Of a stretch of DNA of 64,000 bases, positions 1 through 8,539 are shown piece after piece. Numbering within the stretch: position 1 is the first letter of the stretch; each line of letters begins with the position of its first letter. A program made the position numbers and the translations under genes. Source of the DNA: JBGMEA01 sp963674555 (lineage in GTDB: Bacteria > Bacillota > Clostridia > Eubacteriales > Anaerofustaceae); contig OY771429.1 of assembly GCA_963674555.1 (NCBI GenBank), positions 1,426,001-1,490,000 of the forward strand, given 5' to 3'. The notes beneath the pieces are model-generated. The model made no database searches. It was not told the origin of the DNA and saw only the letters and a program-made list of their open reading frames with translations.

Positions 1-42
1 AATGGTATAATGATTCTAACAAGATCATATAAGGGGAATAAT

Positions 43-402
43 ATGGATGAGATGTTGATGGGACTTTTGGGTTCTAACGGTCAAATAGAATTATATGAAG
101 ACAGATTGATAATAAAAAGGCAAGGTTTTAGCGCAAAACTGAGTTTCGGCTTTTTTAAAAAAGACAAAACGATCATGCTGGATCAGATCAGCGAGATCCG
201 CATAAAAGAAGCCGGAGAACGGATCATCGGTTATATTCGGTTTTACTTAATCGGTGAAGAAGTTAAACGTACAAGTGCGGTGGAAGCAAGTTCGAATGAT
301 AAAGCCGTTACTGTCAAAGCCGCAAATATGGAAGATGTTTATGCATTAAAAGCGAAGATCGAGGAATTGCAAAGCCGAAATGTAGATAACTTGATAGAGT
401 AA
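43..402 (+). CDS. Small PH-like domain protein
   Basis: A 119-residue soluble protein with no signal peptide. The sequence shows an amphipathic beta-rich pattern: IELYEDRLIIKRQG, then a basic FFKKDK turn, then ITMLDQISEIRIKEAG-like strands and a final helix. This matches the bacterial PH-like fold found alone or before SHOCT tails (DUF4429-type); that assignment is by pattern only. The start at 43 is chosen over the upstream in-frame ATG at 10 because AAGGGG at 31-36 sits 6 bases before it. A hairpin terminator follows directly. The gene stands alone, and no partner or function can be inferred from its neighbours. Confidence 0.7.
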   Translation: MDEMLMGLLGSNGQIELYEDRLIIKRQGFSAKLSFGFFKKDKTIMLDQISEIRIKEAGERIIGYIRFYLIGEEVKRTSAVEASSNDKAVTVKAANMEDVYALKAKIEELQSRNVDNLIE

Positions 403-418
403 CAGTATACCATAACAA

Positions 419-462
419 ATAAAAACCGTTCTATCGATTTATGATATAGCGGTTTTTTTATT
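419..462 (+). terminator. Rho-independent terminator after PH-like gene
   Basis: An imperfect stem AAAACCG...CTATC / GATATAG...CGGTTTT is followed by a run of seven T. It begins 17 bases after the stop codon of the upstream gene. Confidence 0.7.
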
Positions 463-801
463 TGCAAATATATTTGCAGTTTGTTTTTGACTTTACTTTA
501 ATGCGAAGATCCCGGTGTCGGTTTCGAGATTGATCAAATTATACAGGATCAGGCACGAATCGATATCGATGATTTGCATAGTCGTAAGCCTCATATATTG
601 CATGTACTGATGTAGGCTTATATTTAAGTTCGAATTAGCGCATAAAGGAAAGTACGATCTTTATTATTCCTTGTTTTCTGAATGCATCTAGTATATAATA
701 TATCATATATAAAATCAATTTACTGATCGGCAAAGGAGCCTTTGAAGGAAATGACCGTGTGTTGTTGCTTTTAAAGGACTTTTTGTTTTATGGAGGTAAT
801 T
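463..801. other. Intergenic stretch before the GGDEF gene
   Basis: About 340 bases without a convincing gene. One plus-strand frame is open for about 37 codons near 494-606 with host-like codon use (reads EDPGVGFEIDQ...), but it has no start or ribosome site and may be a gene remnant. I looked for a c-di-GMP riboswitch because of the downstream gene and did not recognise one. A short AAAGG/CCTTT palindrome lies near 733-745. Confidence 0.4.
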
Positions 802-2652
802 ATGACGATCGGTCAAAAAATGGACAGAGATCATTGCGATATTCGTAAGATCATTAAGCAGGGGGATCTTACCGTTCATTTTCAAGAGATCGTGTCATTA
901 AGCAGGAAGACCGTTATTGGTTTTGAGGGTTTGATAAGAGGTATCGATACGGATAGGCAAACATTGATACCGCCCGAAACTTTGTTTAGGAATGCTTATG
1001 AGCAAGATATGACCTTGGAACTTGACCGCGCGTGCAGAGAGAAAGTGCTGGAAGCTTTTAGTACTTCTTTTAAAGATATGAAAGATAAGCTCCTGTTCTT
1101 AAATCTTGACGCGACTTTACTCGACAGGGTGGCAGGATCCGATTATCTGTCAAAACAAGTACGAACTTACGGGATCGATCCGAGAAATATCGTGATCGAG
1201 ATAAACGAAGGGCAAGTGGAAGATCTGAAAGCGCTCGAGAACTTTTGCGAAGTATATCGTAAGCGCGGATTTATGGTCGCGATCGACGATGTGGGCACGG
1301 GGTTTTCAAATATGGATCGTATCTTGCTGGTGCGACCCGATATCATCAAGATCGATATCGCGCTTGTCAAACAGATCCACACCGATCCTTACAAGCAAGG
1401 CGTGTATAAATCGCTTATCAATCTTTCCCGCATGATCGGTGCGTTGGTTATTGCCGAGGGTGTGGAGTCGTTGGAAGAAGCGGTGCAGATCGTAAAGCTC
1501 GGCGGGCATATGATGCAAGGGTACTTCTTTGCCAAGTCGCATTTTGGGTGTGATAACGAGACGAGCGAACATTCACTGCAAAAGATCGAGCAAGTTATCG
1601 AGCGTTTCAACCAAAATATCCGATCGATAACGCTGGAAGAAAAAAAGAAGAACCGCCAGATCAATTCGATCATTCGAAGTTGCGTAAAAGAACTGAGTTC
1701 AGTAAGTGTGCGGGAATTCGACCATAAATTATTGCAACTGACTTGGTCGTACAGAAATATCGAATGTGCATATATCCTTGACGAGAACGGCGTTCAGATA
1801 AGTAATACGATACGTTTTTGCAACGAGGACGACATTAAAGACAACTTGATCTTTTACTCCGCAAGCCCCGGAACGGATCATTCTATGGAGAAATATTATT
1901 ACGCGATGCAAGGCGCGCGTTCCGATAAATATATTACCGAGCCGTACGTTTCGCTTGCGACGGGAAATTTGTGTATTACGATATCCAAAGCGTTTGAGAG
2001 TATCGATGCGCAAAAATACATCTTATGTTTGGATTTCTGTAAAACCGATGTGACGGAAGAAATCGAAGCGATGCAAGAGTTCAACGTGTCCAATTTGGTT
2101 TTTAATATCAACGGGCAATCGGTGAGCGAACTGAATCACATGATCAACAAGATGAATGAAGAGATCATTAAAGACAGCCTAACGAACACTTACAACAGGC
2201 GTTATATGGAAGAACGCTTACTGATCGATGTATTTGACGCGTTCAGCGCGGGGCAACCGATCTCGGTCGTGATGGCGGATATCGATCATTTCAAGAAAGT
2301 CAATGATACATACGGACATCAGGCGGGGGATCATGTGCTAAAAGAATTCGCGGCGATCGCAAAACGAAGCATTCGGAAAAATCATGATTGGATCGCACGA
2401 TACGGCGGTGAAGAGTTTTTGATCGTATTATTGAACGCAAACGCGCAGGCAGCGCATAACGTTGCCGAAAAAATCAGAGAGGCGATAGCGTTATCCGAGA
2501 TCGATTATAAAGATAATGACATAAAAATAACCGCCAGTTTCGGCGTATGTACTTTGCAGGACAAGGATATGACATATGATGAATTGCTCCGAAAGGCGGA
2601 TAAAAATTTGTATCAAGCGAAAAAAGAGGGCAGGAACAGAACTGTTTCATAA
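802..2652 (+). CDS. EAL-sensor-GGDEF c-di-GMP turnover protein
   Basis: A 616-residue cytoplasmic protein with an N-terminal EAL phosphodiesterase domain (about 25-260), a central PAS/PDC-like sensor region (about 290-420, reminiscent of the C-terminal domain of YkuI) and a C-terminal GGDEF diguanylate cyclase domain (about 455-615). The EAL signature reads EGL, but the metal-binding and catalytic pattern is kept: FLNLD, VIEINE, DDVGTG, IIKID, AEGVES, QGYFF. The cyclase active site is GGEEF in ARYGGEEF. The usual RxxD product-inhibition site reads KNHD, so allosteric inhibition may be lost. Both activities look possible. The start at 802 is preferred because GGAGG at 792-796 lies 5 bases upstream; the ATG at 790 overlaps that site. 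Transcription ends at the shared terminator at 2654. Confidence 0.9.
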   Translation: MTIGQKMDRDHCDIRKIIKQGDLTVHFQEIVSLSRKTVIGFEGLIRGIDTDRQTLIPPETLFRNAYEQDMTLELDRACREKVLEAFSTSFKDMKDKLLFLNLDATLLDRVAGSDYLSKQVRTYGIDPRNIVIEINEGQVEDLKALENFCEVYRKRGFMVAIDDVGTGFSNMDRILLVRPDIIKIDIALVKQIHTDPYKQGVYKSLINLSRMIGALVIAEGVESLEEAVQIVKLGGHMMQGYFFAKSHFGCDNETSEHSLQKIEQVIERFNQNIRSITLEEKKKNRQINSIIRSCVKELSSVSVREFDHKLLQLTWSYRNIECAYILDENGVQISNTIRFCNEDDIKDNLIFYSASPGTDHSMEKYYYAMQGARSDKYITEPYVSLATGNLCITISKAFESIDAQKYILCLDFCKTDVTEEIEAMQEFNVSNLVFNINGQSVSELNHMINKMNEEIIKDSLTNTYNRRYMEERLLIDVFDAFSAGQPISVVMADIDHFKKVNDTYGHQAGDHVLKEFAAIAKRSIRKNHDWIARYGGEEFLIVLLNANAQAAHNVAEKIREAIALSEIDYKDNDIKITASFGVCTLQDKDMTYDELLRKADKNLYQAKKEGRNRTVS

Positions 2653-2653
2653 T

Positions 2654-2688
2654 AAAAGAAGATCGAATCATCGATCTTCTTTTTTATC
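2654..2688. terminator. Bidirectional terminator between convergent genes
   Basis: A perfect stem AAAAGAAGATCG / CGATCTTCTTTT with a 6-base loop and T-runs on both sides. It serves the GGDEF gene on plus and the Fe-S/XpaC gene on minus, and its right arm encodes the last residues of the minus-strand gene. Confidence 0.8.
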
Positions 2689-4341
2689 ATCATCCCGATC
2701 AATTTTAAAATCATCATCGCTCAATAAACCGTCGATCGTTAAGATATCATCGAACGCTTTGATCTGCGCGTCAATGTCATAGGATATCTGGCGGAAGAGA
2801 TCATCGTTTAATTTAATGAACGCCGCTTTGGCTTTCGCAATCGACTTAGCGATCTTTTTCTTTTGTTCTTTGGATGATTCCTCATGCATGGCTTTGCTTT
2901 CAAGCATCAAATATTCATTCAACAGCTCCAATGTCATCGGTAGATACGTACTGCTGAATTTATTTATCTGTTTTTCGAGCGAAGGATGCTTATGCGCCAT
3001 CTCATAAATATCCGTATTGTTTTGGATGATCAGTTCCAGATCTGTGGATATTTTTTTGTCTTTGATCAAATCATTTGCTTTTTCCAATTGTTTTTTAAAG
3101 AACTTTTCTTTTTCTTGCGATGTTAATGTTTCATCGTATTTAGTGTTTAGTATCGGTCTTTTAGGTTCTTCTTTTCTCGGTTGCTCATCAGTAGGTAAAT
3201 GCCCGACTTCTTTAACGTTTACTTTGATATCCAGGTTTTTGGTGAACAGCTTGATAACTTTTTCGATCCCTCTTATTTCTTTCGACGGTTTTATTTCTTT
3301 TGTGTTTATCTTTATTTGCACTTTGTTTTTATTGGGTTTGTCTTCACCGTAAGCGTACGGGCAACTGAATACGAAGGCTTTACCTTTATTAACTGCTTTC
3401 GTGAATTCAAGACAAGTATCGTAACCGCATTCATTGCAGTCACTTCTGGGTTCGAGCCAATAAAGTTTTGATTCCATGTAAGGACATTTTGAAACAAGCG
3501 AATGGTCATCTCTTATCTTTAATGCTAAATTAATGCATTCTTTATATTCACAAACCTTACAATCCGTCATTGGCAAGGCGTATTTTATATCGGACACATC
3601 CGCGGGCAGTGTGATCAATCTATCTTTGTAGCGGACAACATTGGAAGGTTTAGCTGATTTTGGTGGCGTGTTAGATGCTTTTTTATCTTCACCGTAAGCA
3701 TACGGGCAACTGAAAACAAAAGCCTTACCTTTATTTACGGCTTTCGTGAATTCAAGACAAGTATCGTAACCGCATTCATTGCAGTCACTTCTGGGTTCGA
3801 GCCAATAAAGTTTTGATTCCATGTAAGGACATTTTGAAACAAGCGAATGGTCATCTCTTATCTTTAATGCTAAATTAATGCATTCTTTATATTCACAAAC
3901 CTTACAATCCGTCATTGGCAAGGCGTATTTTATATCGGACACATCCGCGGGCAGTGTGATCAATCTATCTTTGTAGCGGACAACATTGGAAGGTTTAGCT
4001 GATTTTGGTGGCGTGTTAGATGCTTTTTTATCTTCACCGTAAGCATACGGGCAACTGAAAACAAAAGCCTTACCTTTATTTACGGCTTTCGTGAATTCAA
4101 GACAAGTATCGTAACCGCATTCATTGCAATCACTTCTGGGTTCGAGCCAATAAAGTTTTGATTCCATGTAAGGACATTTTGAAACAAGCGAATGGTCATC
4201 TCTTATCTTTAATGCTAAATTAATGCATTCTTTATATTCACAAACCTTACAATCCGTCATTGGCAAGGCGTATTTTATATCGGACACATCCGCGGGCAGT
4301 GTGATCAATCTATCTCTTTTTTTATCTGTGTGATTATCCAT
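2668..4341 (-). CDS. Six-module Fe-S array protein with XpaC-like C-terminus
   Basis: A 557-residue soluble protein. Residues about 10-340 are three tandem units of 115 residues. Each unit holds two CX2CX4CX16C-P-Y modules (for example DCKVCEYKEC...CPY and DCNECGYDTC...CPY), so 24 cysteines could bind six [4Fe-4S] clusters. The modules resemble the FeS domain (PF04060) at the N-terminus of the CODH/ACS gamma subunit and in RnfB, including the ALP-x-TDC lead-in. After a linker, about residues 400-540 resemble the XpaC family (PF10112, '5-bromo-4-chloroindolyl phosphate hydrolysis protein'), with STYLPMTLELL and ILTIDGLL. The units are almost identical at DNA level. The role is unknown; electron transfer or redox sensing coupled to an XpaC module is inference. 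It lies first in a row of related minus-strand genes. Confidence 0.85.
   Translation of the reverse strand: MDNHTDKKRDRLITLPADVSDIKYALPMTDCKVCEYKECINLALKIRDDHSLVSKCPYMESKLYWLEPRSDCNECGYDTCLEFTKAVNKGKAFVFSCPYAYGEDKKASNTPPKSAKPSNVVRYKDRLITLPADVSDIKYALPMTDCKVCEYKECINLALKIRDDHSLVSKCPYMESKLYWLEPRSDCNECGYDTCLEFTKAVNKGKAFVFSCPYAYGEDKKASNTPPKSAKPSNVVRYKDRLITLPADVSDIKYALPMTDCKVCEYKECINLALKIRDDHSLVSKCPYMESKLYWLEPRSDCNECGYDTCLEFTKAVNKGKAFVFSCPYAYGEDKPNKNKVQIKINTKEIKPSKEIRGIEKVIKLFTKNLDIKVNVKEVGHLPTDEQPRKEEPKRPILNTKYDETLTSQEKEKFFKKQLEKANDLIKDKKISTDLELIIQNNTDIYEMAHKHPSLEKQINKFSSTYLPMTLELLNEYLMLESKAMHEESSKEQKKKIAKSIAKAKAAFIKLNDDLFRQISYDIDAQIKAFDDILTIDGLLSDDDFKIDRDDDKKEDR
3282..4316 (-). repeat. 345-bp tandem repeat, three copies inside a gene
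   Basis: The same sequence recurs with a period of exactly 345 bp: CAATCTATC at 3616, 3961 and 4306. The two upstream copies (about 3627-3971 and 3972-4316) differ by as little as one base; the copy nearest the 3' end of the gene carries more changes around 3365-3400 and is partial. Each unit encodes one 115-residue double Fe-S module. Such identity points to recent duplication or gene conversion and to possible copy-number variation. Confidence 0.9.
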
Positions 4342-4387
4342 ATTATTTCCAACTTTTAGATTATGATATAAAGTATCTTAAATTATA

Positions 4388-5911
4388 TCAGTCTTTATCT
4401 TTATTCGGTAATTTGAGCTCATTGGTGCCGAGTAGCCCGTCTATCGTAAGTATTCGTTCAAAGGTTTCAATCTCGGCTTCGATGTCATAGGATGATTTTC
4501 GGAAGAGATCTTCATTGAACTTTAGGAACGCTTTCTTTGCTTTACTTACAGCTTCAACGATCTTTTGTTTTTGATCTTTGATGTCTTCTTTGCCCGAAAA
4601 TTCATTTTCAATCGATAGGTATTTATTCGCAAGATTTAAAGTCAGTTGCATATAGGAATTACAAAAGTCGGTGATCTGCGATCGCAATTCCGGTTTCTCA
4701 TCAAGCATTCCGTAGATATCCATAATACTGTTTGATATCTGTTCCAGATCGAGTGATATGCCAATGTCTTTTATACGATCGTTTGCGTTTTGCAAGGCTC
4801 TCAGATAAATGAGCCCTGATTGTTGGGCGGGTGTATCTTTATTGACTCTGGCGGTAAAGAGCCTTTTACTCGGTTTTGTTTTTTGCTTCTCTTGTATTAG
4901 AGATGTTTGTTCTTTTGCGGGCTCATTATGACTGTCAGAAGCATAAGGGCAATCCTGCACGGAGGCGTTACCGTCATTGACCAATCGGATAAAATCTTTG
5001 CAATCCTCATATCCGCAAATACTGCAGTCTTCTCTCTGATTCAACCAATACAGCTCTGTTTGGATATAGTTGCAACGTGAAACGCTTTTGTGATCGCGTT
5101 CGATCTGCGCAGCCATCGCAAAACAACTTTCATAACCGCAAGTTTGGCAATTGTTTCCCGGCAACGCCCGTTCGATATCGAATATAGAAGCGGGCAGTGC
5201 TATCAAATTCACATGTGCTTTTTTTGCAGGTCTTCCTTGCACACTTCCCGAAACGGTTTTATTCTTCCCAAATGTGTACGGGCAATTATAGACGCTTTCT
5301 TTTCCGGAATTAACAGCTTCGATAAAATACGCGCATATCTCATATCCGCACTGTTCACAAGCCGATCTGGGTTTCAGCCAATAGAGTTCATAAGGCACAT
5401 ATGGACATAACCTGATTGCTGTATGTTTATCCGCGACCTTTTTCGCAAACGCATAGCAGTCCTCACTGCCGCAGGTTTTACAATCCGTACCCGGAAGTAT
5501 CTGCGCGATCGAGAGGGAGTTTGCGGGCAGTGAAACAATGTGGGGTTTCTTTGTCTTACCGTTTGTTGTGTTTTTTACTTCCGGTGATTTTTCTGAGGCT
5601 GTCTTATCGACTCCGAACGCATAGGGACATTTGAATATGTCCTCTTTCTCGTCATTGAGTTTTTGGATAAACGCGTCGCAAGAAGTGTATCCGCATTCAC
5701 CGCAATCGAAACGCGGTCTCAGCCAGTACAATTCGCTTTCCAAATAGGGGCATAGAGAAGCAGATTCGGGTTCATTCACAACTGTTGCCGCGAACACAAA
5801 GCAACTAAAACTGCCACACGCTTTGCAATCTGTCTTCGGCAGCAGCTTCTCGACGGAAAACACATCAGTGGGCAGTTCTATCAAATGTTTCTTCTTTTTT
5901 GTTGTTCCCAT
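4388..5911 (-). CDS. Diverged paralogue: six-module Fe-S array with XpaC-like C-terminus
   Basis: A 507-residue paralogue of the gene downstream of it. It again has three double modules (about residues 25-105, 135-215 and 250-330). All six CX2CX4CX16C motifs are intact (DCKACGSFSC, DCGECGYTSC, DCKTCGSEDC, ACEQCGYEIC, NCQTCGYESC, DCSICGYEDC). The units are clearly diverged from one another, unlike the neighbour. Each unit opens with a conserved LPA-x(5)-LPGTDC lead-in and has an LYWL-x-PR link between its two modules. The C-terminus (about 370-500) is XpaC-like, ending RILTIDGLLG. No membrane segment or signal peptide is seen. The conserved architecture in two differently aged copies argues that the fusion is functional. 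It is probably transcribed with its neighbour across a 46-base gap. Function unknown. Confidence 0.85.
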   Translation of the reverse strand: MGTTKKKKHLIELPTDVFSVEKLLPKTDCKACGSFSCFVFAATVVNEPESASLCPYLESELYWLRPRFDCGECGYTSCDAFIQKLNDEKEDIFKCPYAFGVDKTASEKSPEVKNTTNGKTKKPHIVSLPANSLSIAQILPGTDCKTCGSEDCYAFAKKVADKHTAIRLCPYVPYELYWLKPRSACEQCGYEICAYFIEAVNSGKESVYNCPYTFGKNKTVSGSVQGRPAKKAHVNLIALPASIFDIERALPGNNCQTCGYESCFAMAAQIERDHKSVSRCNYIQTELYWLNQREDCSICGYEDCKDFIRLVNDGNASVQDCPYASDSHNEPAKEQTSLIQEKQKTKPSKRLFTARVNKDTPAQQSGLIYLRALQNANDRIKDIGISLDLEQISNSIMDIYGMLDEKPELRSQITDFCNSYMQLTLNLANKYLSIENEFSGKEDIKDQKQKIVEAVSKAKKAFLKFNEDLFRKSSYDIEAEIETFERILTIDGLLGTNELKLPNKDKD

Positions 5912-6026
5912 CCGTACACCCGTATTATGATTTTGTTAATAGGTAACTAATAGTAATCGTATTAAGCTTTCACGTTGCCGGATAATGTGATCTCGTTTTC
6001 GTCAAACTGCAATGTAAGTATAGGTA

Positions 6027-7001
6027 TTATTCGAATACGATTTCGAAACCTCTTAAATTGACATATGCAACTCTAAAATAGGCAGGTTGTTTATCTTTGA
6101 ATGATTTATATACAACGATATCTTTTGACATATTTTGTTCTACTGATGTAACGGAAGCAGTCATAATGCCTATAACTTCATCACTCTCATTATAGATATA
6201 AAATACTAATTCTGCATCTTCAGGTTGCCATTGAGTATTATTTGTATAGCTGAAGCTTATGTGCACAGTATTACTGTCACCAGTATTTGTTGTATCCATT
6301 TTCATATTTGTTAGGGTGAAGTAGGGTGAAGCGTATTCATCCATATACCATTCTAATGTGCTGTCGAGATTGCGCTCTAAATCTTTTGTGCTGTTTGGTC
6401 TTATTTCATAAGATCTATCATCGTTGATATATATCGTGTAGCGCTCACCATTTACAGGTATACGGTTAAACGGATAGTGTTCGGAATCATAGTAGCGAGT
6501 TGACCATTCATCTAAATATTGGAGGTATGTTTTTGCTTCATATTTAATTCCTGTCGCATCGGTTAGTGTAATTTCCAATTCGTAAATTGATATATCTTTT
6601 TTGTTGTTTATGTATTTCGTTTTATATGAAGTAGTATAGTATCCTAACGAATCGCCATAGCGTGAACTAATATATTCTAAAAAATTAAAATTATAATCCC
6701 TGATTTGGACATCGATATCAGGATATTTTTCTTTAAATGTTATTAAAAAATCAGTTGCGAGATAACCACATCTTGAAGGCAAAGCAGTTAAAATACTTTC
6801 TCCTAAAGTAATATAAACCTTATATCCTTTAAACCCGTAGAATGTGTTTACTTTAAACTCTTCGGATTTTAACCACTCATCAAAATTATTTTCGACTGCT
6901 CGATTAATGTTCTGTATTGAAACGAATATATACAATACAGAACATAATATTAATAAAATGCCAATAATCGTAAATATACGGATTTGCGTTCTATTATTCA
7001 T
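6027..7001 (-). CDS. Membrane-anchored protein with FxLYD-like C-terminal domain
   Basis: A 324-residue protein with one N-terminal membrane helix (about residues 8-30, IFTIIGILLILCSVLYIFV) and the rest probably outside the cell. The C-terminal 90 residues (FTLTNMKMDTTNTG...VHISFSYTNN...AELVFYIYNESDEVIGI) fit the FxLYD-like beta-sandwich pattern common in Gram-positive surface proteins; the central part is not recognised. TGAGGG lies 3 bases before the ATG. Base composition is more AT-rich than the XpaC genes on either side, hinting at a different history. It sits between two XpaC-domain genes, which suggests it belongs to the same unit. Confidence 0.65.
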   Translation of the reverse strand: MNNRTQIRIFTIIGILLILCSVLYIFVSIQNINRAVENNFDEWLKSEEFKVNTFYGFKGYKVYITLGESILTALPSRCGYLATDFLITFKEKYPDIDVQIRDYNFNFLEYISSRYGDSLGYYTTSYKTKYINNKKDISIYELEITLTDATGIKYEAKTYLQYLDEWSTRYYDSEHYPFNRIPVNGERYTIYINDDRSYEIRPNSTKDLERNLDSTLEWYMDEYASPYFTLTNMKMDTTNTGDSNTVHISFSYTNNTQWQPEDAELVFYIYNESDEVIGIMTASVTSVEQNMSKDIVVYKSFKDKQPAYFRVAYVNLRGFEIVFE

Positions 7002-7047
7002 AAACCCTCACATATAGCATGTAATAAATATTTTAAAGAAGCCCGTA

Positions 7048-7890
7048 TCAGGCTTCTTCTTTCTCTTTTTCTTTGGTCGGCAATATGATCTCGCGGCGAC
7101 CTAAAAGACCGTCTATCGTAAGTATGCGTTCAAAAGTTTCGATCTCGGCTTCGATATCTACGGAAGCCTGTTGCATAAGATTGTCGTTGAAATTGGCAAA
7201 TGCGTTTTTCGCGTTGGAGATCGACTTTGCGATCTGTGCTTTAAGGTCTTTTATAGTAGCCGTTTCGACATGTTTCTTTTGCAGGTCTATATATAAATTA
7301 CAGAGCTTTAACGTCTGCGGTAAATAGATGTTGCTGAATTTGCGTATCTGATGCTCGATCGATTTATCTTTTGCGGCTTGCGCAAAAATATCGTTCACGT
7401 ATTTGCATATGATATTCAGATCATCCGTGATCTGCGCGTCTGGGATCAAATCGTTCGCCTTGTTGATCTGATGGGCAAAACGCATGCCCTGCTGTAAGAC
7501 AGAAAGGTCTTGGTTGAAGTGCTCTTCCAATGCGCGGTTCGGATCGTTCTTCGGTTCTTCGGGTACAGGCAGAGGCGCGGGTGTAGTCGGTTTTGCCAAA
7601 TGTTGTTGCTGATACGTTTTGAAATCCATCGCGATCTCACGTTTTTTCGCTTCCGCGTAATTAAACTCGGCATAACGTTGAGCTTCTTCCAATGCGCTGC
7701 GTGAGCCTGCCTGAAAGAGCATACCGATACCGCTGTAGATCATAACGCCCGGCAGTACGCTGCTGAATGTGCTTGGGTCAACAACTCCGCTCAATAAAAG
7801 CAGACCTCCCGCCGCAAAGCTCAATACGGAAAAGATCTTTCTTCTGGTAGATTTGCGCAACGCGCGGCGTTGCATGCGACTGTTGTTCAT
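7048..7890 (-). CDS. Membrane-anchored XpaC-family protein
   Basis: A 280-residue protein. A basic N-terminus (QRRALRKSTRRK) is followed by two short hydrophobic segments (about 20-37 and 43-62) and a charged linker with a proline-rich stretch. The XpaC-like domain (about 125-265) includes KFSNIYLPQTLKL and FERILTIDGLLG. This is the usual XpaC arrangement, and its C-terminal domain is the one shared with the two Fe-S array proteins. XpaC genes commonly accompany telA (toxic-anion resistance), but no telA is present here. GGAG lies 5 bases before the ATG. As the first gene of the minus-strand series it probably heads the cluster. Confidence 0.8.
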   Translation of the reverse strand: MNNSRMQRRALRKSTRRKIFSVLSFAAGGLLLLSGVVDPSTFSSVLPGVMIYSGIGMLFQAGSRSALEEAQRYAEFNYAEAKKREIAMDFKTYQQQHLAKPTTPAPLPVPEEPKNDPNRALEEHFNQDLSVLQQGMRFAHQINKANDLIPDAQITDDLNIICKYVNDIFAQAAKDKSIEHQIRKFSNIYLPQTLKLCNLYIDLQKKHVETATIKDLKAQIAKSISNAKNAFANFNDNLMQQASVDIEAEIETFERILTIDGLLGRREIILPTKEKEKEEA

Positions 7891-8002
7891 CTTCGCTCCA
7901 TCATTGTATTTTATAAATAATCTGTTTTATATTATATCATAATCATTTGTCGTGTGCACGAATTACATACAGCGAAAAATGCGATATTCTCTCGCGCAAT
8001 AA

Positions 8003-8036
8003 AAAAACACCGACCGAATCGATCGATGTCTTTCTT
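8003..8036 (-). terminator. Terminator of PNPOx-like gene
   Basis: On the minus strand a 9-bp stem with G-U pairs, ACATCGATC / GGTCGGTGT, is followed by TTTTTTTATT. It lies 21 bases past the stop codon. Confidence 0.65.
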
Positions 8037-8056
8037 GTCCATTATTTTGTATTAGA

Positions 8057-8449
8057 TCAGAATGTGATCACTACGGGATCTTGTCCGTTTTCATAGATAG
8101 TCGCTGTTGCGTTGGTCAGTTGGAACACTTCCATATTCCCGTCGCCCACTGCGTAGCGATCTTTCAATGAAGCGTAATTTTCAAGCATATGCGCTTGCGC
8201 TTCTTCGCTGGAGTCTTCGATGGCATCAGCCGCAAGGCGTATCCATTTTCCGCCGCTCATCGCGCATAATTCCACTTTCGGATTTTCGTGTATTTGTTTG
8301 GATACTTCTTTGACTTTGCCCGTTTGGATATAGAGTTTGCCGTCAAAGATATCGACTGTTCCGAAAGGTCGGAGTCTCGGACAACCGTCTTTGATCGTGC
8401 CCAGATAATAGACACCGCTTTTTTTCAAAAAATCATAAACTTCCTGCAT
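8057..8449 (-). CDS. Pyridoxamine 5'-phosphate oxidase-like flavin-binding protein
   Basis: A 130-residue single-domain protein of the PNPOx-like split-barrel superfamily, which usually binds FMN or a related cofactor. The order of elements is typical: VYYLGTIKDGCPRLRPFG (first strand and cofactor turn), GKLYIQTGKVKEVSKQI and NPKVELCAM, then a C-terminal FQLTNATATIY strand. The substrate is unknown. AGGAG lies before the ATG. It is monocistronic with its own terminator. Confidence 0.8.
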   Translation of the reverse strand: MQEVYDFLKKSGVYYLGTIKDGCPRLRPFGTVDIFDGKLYIQTGKVKEVSKQIHENPKVELCAMSGGKWIRLAADAIEDSSEEAQAHMLENYASLKDRYAVGDGNMEVFQLTNATATIYENGQDPVVITF

Positions 8450-8539
8450 GAATGTTTCTCCTTTTTTTGAACTTATAACTAATCATATCATATTAGTGTG
8501 TTATGGTGCAACGGATTTAATTAAATAGCACAAAGCAAT

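Noticed and set aside
463..801. c-di-GMP riboswitch upstream of the EAL/GGDEF gene
   Set aside because: I do not see the conserved core of either c-di-GMP riboswitch class; only a short AAAGG/CCTTT palindrome is present.
3282..4316. CRISPR array or transposon-like repeat
   Set aside because: The 345-bp repeats are in-frame coding units of one protein with no spacers, so they are tandem domain duplications.
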